A stretch of DNA of 64,000 nt, taken from Nitrosopumilus sp. K4 (GTDB taxonomy: Archaea > Thermoproteota > Nitrososphaeria > Nitrososphaerales > Nitrosopumilaceae). A program made the translations under genes and the position numbers. Location: assembly GCF_018128925.1 (NCBI RefSeq), contig NZ_CP067007.1, positions 1,454,330 through 1,518,329 of the forward strand, written 5' to 3'. The notes below the pieces were generated by a model that did not search any database, was not told where the DNA came from, and saw nothing but the letters and a program-made list of their open reading frames with translations. This document shows, one piece after another, positions 61,067-64,000 of the stretch (positions are counted from its first letter, which is position 1; each line of letters starts with the position of its first letter).

Positions 61067-61645
61067 CTAAAATTCCCCAAAATTATTTCCATAGACAATT
61101 GTTTCATGTTTGAGTTGCTTTTCAATTGTTGGAAGGTAACCCATGATACAATGATTTACAAAATCGCTAAATGATTTTATTCTATATTCAGTTTGTAGTT
61201 TTTCTTCATTTTCATCATAGATCTTTTCTAGTTTGATAAGAGTAAATTTCTGAAGTGGGACTAGTCTACTTCTTTTAATTTTTGGTTTTGGTGGGAGTTT
61301 GAAGTCATCAGTTTCAACATCATGTTGTACTTCTAATGTTTCCATGTCTACAACCTCTTCCATTTCAGAGATGAAAATTTTGCCTCCTTGAACATTAGCA
61401 AAGCCTGATTTTTTTGATATCAAATTAATTACTTGTCTTGCATCCTTATCAGACACTACAAGTTCAATTTTTGAAAGAGGAATTGTTTTGAGGCCAGATG
61501 AACCAACCTTTGATGCAGATTGTTTATCAAAAATTTTGCTGTCTTCAAGATTTCGTTTATCAATAATTGAATAACCCATACTTGCTAGTTGATTTGCAAT
61601 ATTTGGATAGTTTGATCTTTTAATGATAGCCTCAATTTTCTTCAT
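61067..61645 (-). CDS. P-II-like protein with divergent T-loop and C-terminal extension
   Basis: 192 residues. The first ~105 follow the P-II fold: KKIEAIIKRSNYPNIANQLASMGYSI near the start, LSKIELVVSDKDARQVINLI near 57-76 and a B-loop-like QGGKIFISEMEEVVDM near 86-101. The T-loop region is short and unlike GlnK (EDSKIFDKQSASKVG). The last ~85 residues (KIKRSRLVPLQKFTLIKL, TIEKQLKHETIV) are an added domain not seen in P-II. It is next to glnK, end to end, so it may modulate GlnK or sense another metabolite. Not recognised as a named family. Confidence 0.75.
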   Translation of the reverse strand: MKKIEAIIKRSNYPNIANQLASMGYSIIDKRNLEDSKIFDKQSASKVGSSGLKTIPLSKIELVVSDKDARQVINLISKKSGFANVQGGKIFISEMEEVVDMETLEVQHDVETDDFKLPPKPKIKRSRLVPLQKFTLIKLEKIYDENEEKLQTEYRIKSFSDFVNHCIMGYLPTIEKQLKHETIVYGNNFGEF

Positions 61646-61763
61646 AGAAAATTTAAAAAATTTGCTTATTTATTAGCCTAGCTGAATACTTGAGATGAAA
61701 AAAGCAAAACTGAGTGCATTGCAATCAAAGGTTTTATTTTTTCAAAGGTCATAATATGACTTA

Positions 61764-62096
61764 ATGAATGGAAAGATTTTAGTTTTATTCGGAATTGCCG
61801 CACTCAGCAGCATGCTAGTGCCATCTTTGATGGATATTGCTTATGCACAATACATGGGTAATGTCGGCCAAGAAGGACAAACCGGAGCTTACACCTTAGA
61901 AGAAGCACTTGAGATTCAAAGAAGAAGAATTGAAGCAGCAGAAGCAAACCCAGCATCTGGTTCAGGTACACCTTATCTTGATGCAAGTGGTGTAGTTGGT
62001 GCCTCAATTATTGCAGGTGCAGTCTTTGGTGGTATTGCCGCAGCATTCTTCATTAGAGGAAGATCTGGCAAATACGCAGCAATGGGACGTGGTTAA
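61764..62096 (+). CDS. Exported/membrane-anchored protein, unknown
   Basis: 110 residues with a signal peptide (KILVLFGIAALSSMLVPSL, then MDIAYAQ), a Gly/Gln/Glu-rich middle with a helix (EEALEIQRRRIEAAEAN) and a C-terminal transmembrane helix (about 76-98, VVGASIIAGAVFGGIAAAFFI) followed by a basic end (RGRSGKYAAMGRG). No family recognised. The architecture (exported, single C-terminal anchor) suits a small membrane-associated subunit. Confidence 0.76.
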   Translation: MNGKILVLFGIAALSSMLVPSLMDIAYAQYMGNVGQEGQTGAYTLEEALEIQRRRIEAAEANPASGSGTPYLDASGVVGASIIAGAVFGGIAAAFFIRGRSGKYAAMGRG

Positions 62097-62145
62097 AATG
62101 AATCACTCCCAATGTTTTCTAATCAATTTTGTGATCAATCAAGAA

Positions 62146-62152
62146 AGGGAGG
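62146..62152 (+). promoter_or_regulatory. Strong Shine-Dalgarno AGGGAGG for the Cys-rich protein
   Basis: AGGGAGG is 6 nt upstream of the ATG at 62159. It is one of the strongest such sites in the window, where most starts lack one, and it fixes the start of the small cysteine-rich gene. Confidence 0.7.
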
Positions 62153-62158
62153 ACAAGT

Positions 62159-62368
62159 ATGACATATTGTATTGGAGAGTGTAAGAAATACAAAGCAACA
62201 AAACCAACACAAATTGGCAGGTATGCAGCAGGACAAAAACGGTGTAATTATTGTGAAGTTTTTGTAGAATACGATGGAATAACATGTCCATGTTGTAATA
62301 GGCAGCTTAGATGTCTACCACGAAGTAGAAAAGGAAAAGAAAAGTATCTCGAGCAAGTAGTTAGATAA
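62159..62368 (+). CDS. Small cysteine-rich zinc-type protein (69 aa)
   Basis: 69 residues with eight cysteines: C near residues 4 and 8, CNYC near 29-32, CPCC near 43-46 and a C near 52. The CNYC/CPCC pair resembles a zinc ribbon; basic residues (TKPTQIGRYAAGQKRC and RSRKGKEKYLEQVVR) suggest RNA or DNA contact. No family recognised. A strong ribosome site lies at 62146-62152, so it is well translated. It stops 13 nt before the convergent Hsp20 gene. Confidence 0.78.
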   Translation: MTYCIGECKKYKATKPTQIGRYAAGQKRCNYCEVFVEYDGITCPCCNRQLRCLPRSRKGKEKYLEQVVR

Positions 62369-62381
62369 AAAAGAAAGAAGA

Positions 62382-62861
62382 TTATTGTATCGATACGGAT
62401 TTTTTCTTTTGTGTCTTCGTTGGTTTTGATTTTGGCAAAGTAATGTCTAAGACACCATCTGAAAGTTTTGCCTTTACCTTGCCTGAAACAACTTTTTCAG
62501 ACAAAGGAAGTGTTCTATAATACGACACATGGCTCCTTTCTTTTCTAAGATAGTTCTTTTTCTTTTCTTCAGACTCTTCTTTATGTTCTGCAGAAATTTC
62601 CAGAGAGTTATCAGTCACATTAAGATTGATTTCATTTTTCTTTATTCCCGGAACATCCATCTTTACGCGAAATTGTTTTCCTTCATCAATCACATCACAA
62701 GATGAATGTGGCATTTTTGGCATTGAAATTGATGGAAATGATGAAAATGCTTTTTCCATTTCTCGTCTCAAGTTATCAATTGATTTGTCAATATCTAGCC
62801 AATTTGATGTCCATGATGGTTCTATCTTAGATTGTTTTTTTACAGGCTTTTTTGTTGTCAT
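62382..62861 (-). CDS. Small heat-shock protein (Hsp20/alpha-crystallin)
   Basis: 159 residues. The alpha-crystallin domain (about 55-148) shows the typical strands CDVIDEGKQFRVKMDVPGI near 55-73, LRKERSHVSYYRTLPLSEKV near 105-124, and KAKLSDGVLDITLPKS near 129-144. N-terminal helix (SIDNLRREMEKAF). A holdase chaperone. A second Hsp20-like gene lies about 400 nt downstream, so the pair may form mixed oligomers or respond to the same stress. Confidence 0.94.
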   Translation of the reverse strand: MTTKKPVKKQSKIEPSWTSNWLDIDKSIDNLRREMEKAFSSFPSISMPKMPHSSCDVIDEGKQFRVKMDVPGIKKNEINLNVTDNSLEISAEHKEESEEKKKNYLRKERSHVSYYRTLPLSEKVVSGKVKAKLSDGVLDITLPKSKPTKTQKKKSVSIQ

Positions 62862-62987
62862 GATTTATGATGTAAAAATTAACTATAAAAAAAATGAGTA
62901 GTATTTTCAATTTTGAAAGCACTGTTTTGAAAATCATGCCTGAAAATAAAACGTCTATTTATAAGAAAATAGATTGTCTAAAGTCTA

Positions 62988-63260
62988 ATGGCAATACCTG
63001 TTGATGTCCAAGATTATGTTGAAAAACATATCAAATTGATGATTTCACAAACAGAAACTTATCTTCCTTTCATTAGAGTTGCATTTCCGTATTCAAAAAA
63101 TTTAGCTGATGGAGTATACAATCTAATTATTGGCAGTGCACTTTCTGTTTTTGTAAATCAATATGCAATGCGAATGAAATATCCAACTGCTGATGATTTT
63201 ACAGAATTTGGAAAAATTTCTCTAAAATACAGAGATCAGATAGATCAATTCTTTACCTAA
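62988..63260 (+). CDS. Small soluble protein, unknown
   Basis: 90 residues, no signal peptide, no cysteine. PVDVQDYVEKHIKLMISQTETYLPFIRVAFPYSKNL at the N-terminus, then IGSALSVFVNQYAMRM and KISLKYRDQIDQFFT. It looks helical throughout and could be a small homodimer. No family recognised. It converges on the second Hsp20 gene with a 4-nt overlap. Confidence 0.76.
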   Translation: MAIPVDVQDYVEKHIKLMISQTETYLPFIRVAFPYSKNLADGVYNLIIGSALSVFVNQYAMRMKYPTADDFTEFGKISLKYRDQIDQFFT

Positions 63261-63652
63261 TTGATTTTGATCTTTTGACCAGAAATCTTCTTAGGAATAA
63301 TAATTCTTAAAATTCCATTTTCAAATTTTGCAGTAGTTTTATTTTTATTGATATTTCCTGGCAATGAGATTGTTTTCTTAAAATATTGAAATTGTGTTTT
63401 CACACCTAGTTTTTCTTCATAGTATGTTTCCTTTAGTTTTGCCTCAACACCAATTGTATTTTGATCAAATGTTACTTTGATATCTTTTTTATTTACTAAA
63501 GGAAGATCGAATTCTAATAACCAGTAGGTTCCAAACTCGCGTAGACATGATAATGGTGATAAAATTTGGCTATCAATATCATCGCTAAATAATGAACTAA
63601 GTGATGGTTGAATTATTCTTATTTCAAATTGGTTATCAGCATAATCTTTCAT
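63257..63652 (-). CDS. Hsp20-like protein (divergent)
   Basis: 131 residues. The alpha-crystallin pattern is recognisable in YWLLEFDLPLVNKKDIKVTFDQNTIGVEAKL near residues 41-71, QFQYFKKTISLPGNI near 83, and AKFENGILRIIIPKK near 105-119, but the N-terminus is short and unlike the main Hsp20 at 62382. It may be a partner in hetero-oligomers. It is followed upstream by the PAC2-like gene with a 4-nt gap. Confidence 0.85.
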   Translation of the reverse strand: MKDYADNQFEIRIIQPSLSSLFSDDIDSQILSPLSCLREFGTYWLLEFDLPLVNKKDIKVTFDQNTIGVEAKLKETYYEEKLGVKTQFQYFKKTISLPGNINKNKTTAKFENGILRIIIPKKISGQKIKIN

Positions 63653-63656
63653 TTAA

Positions 63657-64000
63657 TCACCTGTAAATTTGTGGAGCTCTTCCAGTTTGTTTGTCCTGCT
63701 GCTGTTGTTGTAATGCACGAATGGTCTCTTCCATTAGATTTCTATGTTGTATTCGAAGTCTTTCCATTTTCTTTTTGATGTCAGTTGTATCTACTTTAAC
63801 ATTCAGAACTTTTGCAAGTGTTGTAATTGCTAAGATCGATGCTTCAGGATCGGGAAAGAAAGGATGGCATTCTGCATACAGAATTAATGCTGGAGTTTTT
63901 GATTTTCTAAAAACAGTGATTATTGCAGCGTCAGTACCAAAAATTGAGCCTGCAAGAAATTTTGGAATCTCATTTTTATATAACAATTCTTCAAGTGGTT
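63657..64000 (-). CDS. PAC2-family (proteasome-assembly chaperone-like) protein, C-terminal part; runs off right edge
   Basis: The frame is open to the window edge and continues beyond it (a TTG at 63986 is internal, preceded by PLEE), so the start is not in the window. About 114 residues are visible: a strand-rich PAC2-like core (IPKFLAGSIFGTDAAIITVFRKSKTPALILYAECHPFFPDPEAS) and a C-terminal helix (KKKMERLRIQHRNLMEETIRALQQQQQ). PAC2 proteins resemble proteasome assembly chaperones; in archaea their role is not well shown. Confidence 0.72.
   Translation of the reverse strand, partial: PLEELLYKNEIPKFLAGSIFGTDAAIITVFRKSKTPALILYAECHPFFPDPEASILAITTLAKVLNVKVDTTDIKKKMERLRIQHRNLMEETIRALQQQQQDKQTGRAPQIYR

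Overview
The window reads as chromosome of a low-GC ammonia-oxidising archaeon of the Nitrosopumilus type (Nitrososphaerota/Thaumarchaeota). This rests on gene content, not on a database match. It contains two Cdv/ESCRT-III (CdvB-like) proteins, TFB, a GPN-loop GTPase, RqcH/NFACT, the aconitase-X phosphomevalonate dehydratase of the archaeal mevalonate route, GHMP homoserine kinase, cobalamin methyltransferases, an archaeosine/7-deazaguanine set, and an Amt transporter beside P-II proteins. Genes are short, tightly packed and often end-to-end overlapping. Several starts are GTG or TTG, and many genes have no Shine-Dalgarno sequence, as expected for largely leaderless archaeal transcripts. I see no insertion sequence, prophage, CRISPR array, rRNA or tRNA.

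Layout. 0-2.5 kb: 5' end of a DNA primase large-subunit-like gene, endonuclease IV, glycyl-tRNA synthetase. 2.5-12.1 kb: one giant exported protein (3208 aa) with about 50 tandem 20/22-residue repeats. 12.1-16.2 kb: exported and membrane proteins, one with a PEFG-type C-terminus. 16.2-23.9 kb: a surface-glycan cluster (UDP-sulfoquinovose synthase-like enzyme, flippase, DUF2304, sugar aminotransferase, epimerase, two GT2 enzymes, hexapeptide acyltransferase). 23.9-28 kb: CdvB paralogue, a glutamate-racemase-fold protein lacking both catalytic cysteines, and cbiT-cbiL-cbiF. 28-33.4 kb: RqcH, Mut7-C RNase-like and AMMECR1 genes overlapping one another, the two phosphomevalonate dehydratase subunits, and endonuclease III. 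33-38.4 kb: sulfate adenylyltransferase, APS/PAPS reductase, a degenerate ThiI-like THUMP protein and a glycosyltransferase. 38.4-46 kb: a GC-rich structured RNA candidate, small zinc and secreted proteins, an SDR, an LPG-flippase-like protein, GPN GTPase, homoserine kinase, and QueC/FolE/QueE. 46-50.3 kb: a three-gene cassette (soluble winged-helix protein, membrane winged-helix protein, exported helical protein) with a palindrome at its start, a coiled-coil protein, a second CdvB paralogue and a 34-aa zinc finger. 50.3-56 kb: a second structured RNA candidate, SDR, CysQ-like phosphatase, APS kinase, hemerythrin and a cation/proton antiporter. 56-64 kb: TFB, exported and regulatory small proteins, amt with glnK and a second P-II-like gene, two Hsp20s and a PAC2-family gene running off the end.

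How parts fit together. Sat, APS kinase, CysQ and the UDP-sulfoquinovose synthase-like enzyme suggest sulfated or sulfonated surface glycans. The giant Ser/Thr-rich repeat protein is a plausible acceptor, but this is inference. The amt/glnK/PII-like group handles ammonium, with a perfect 8-bp inverted repeat in the amt-glnK intergenic region. The most unusual items are the two GC-rich RNA candidates, the membrane winged-helix cassette, the cysteine-less MurI homologue, the divergent P-II paralogue and the higher-order 246-bp repeat in the giant gene.
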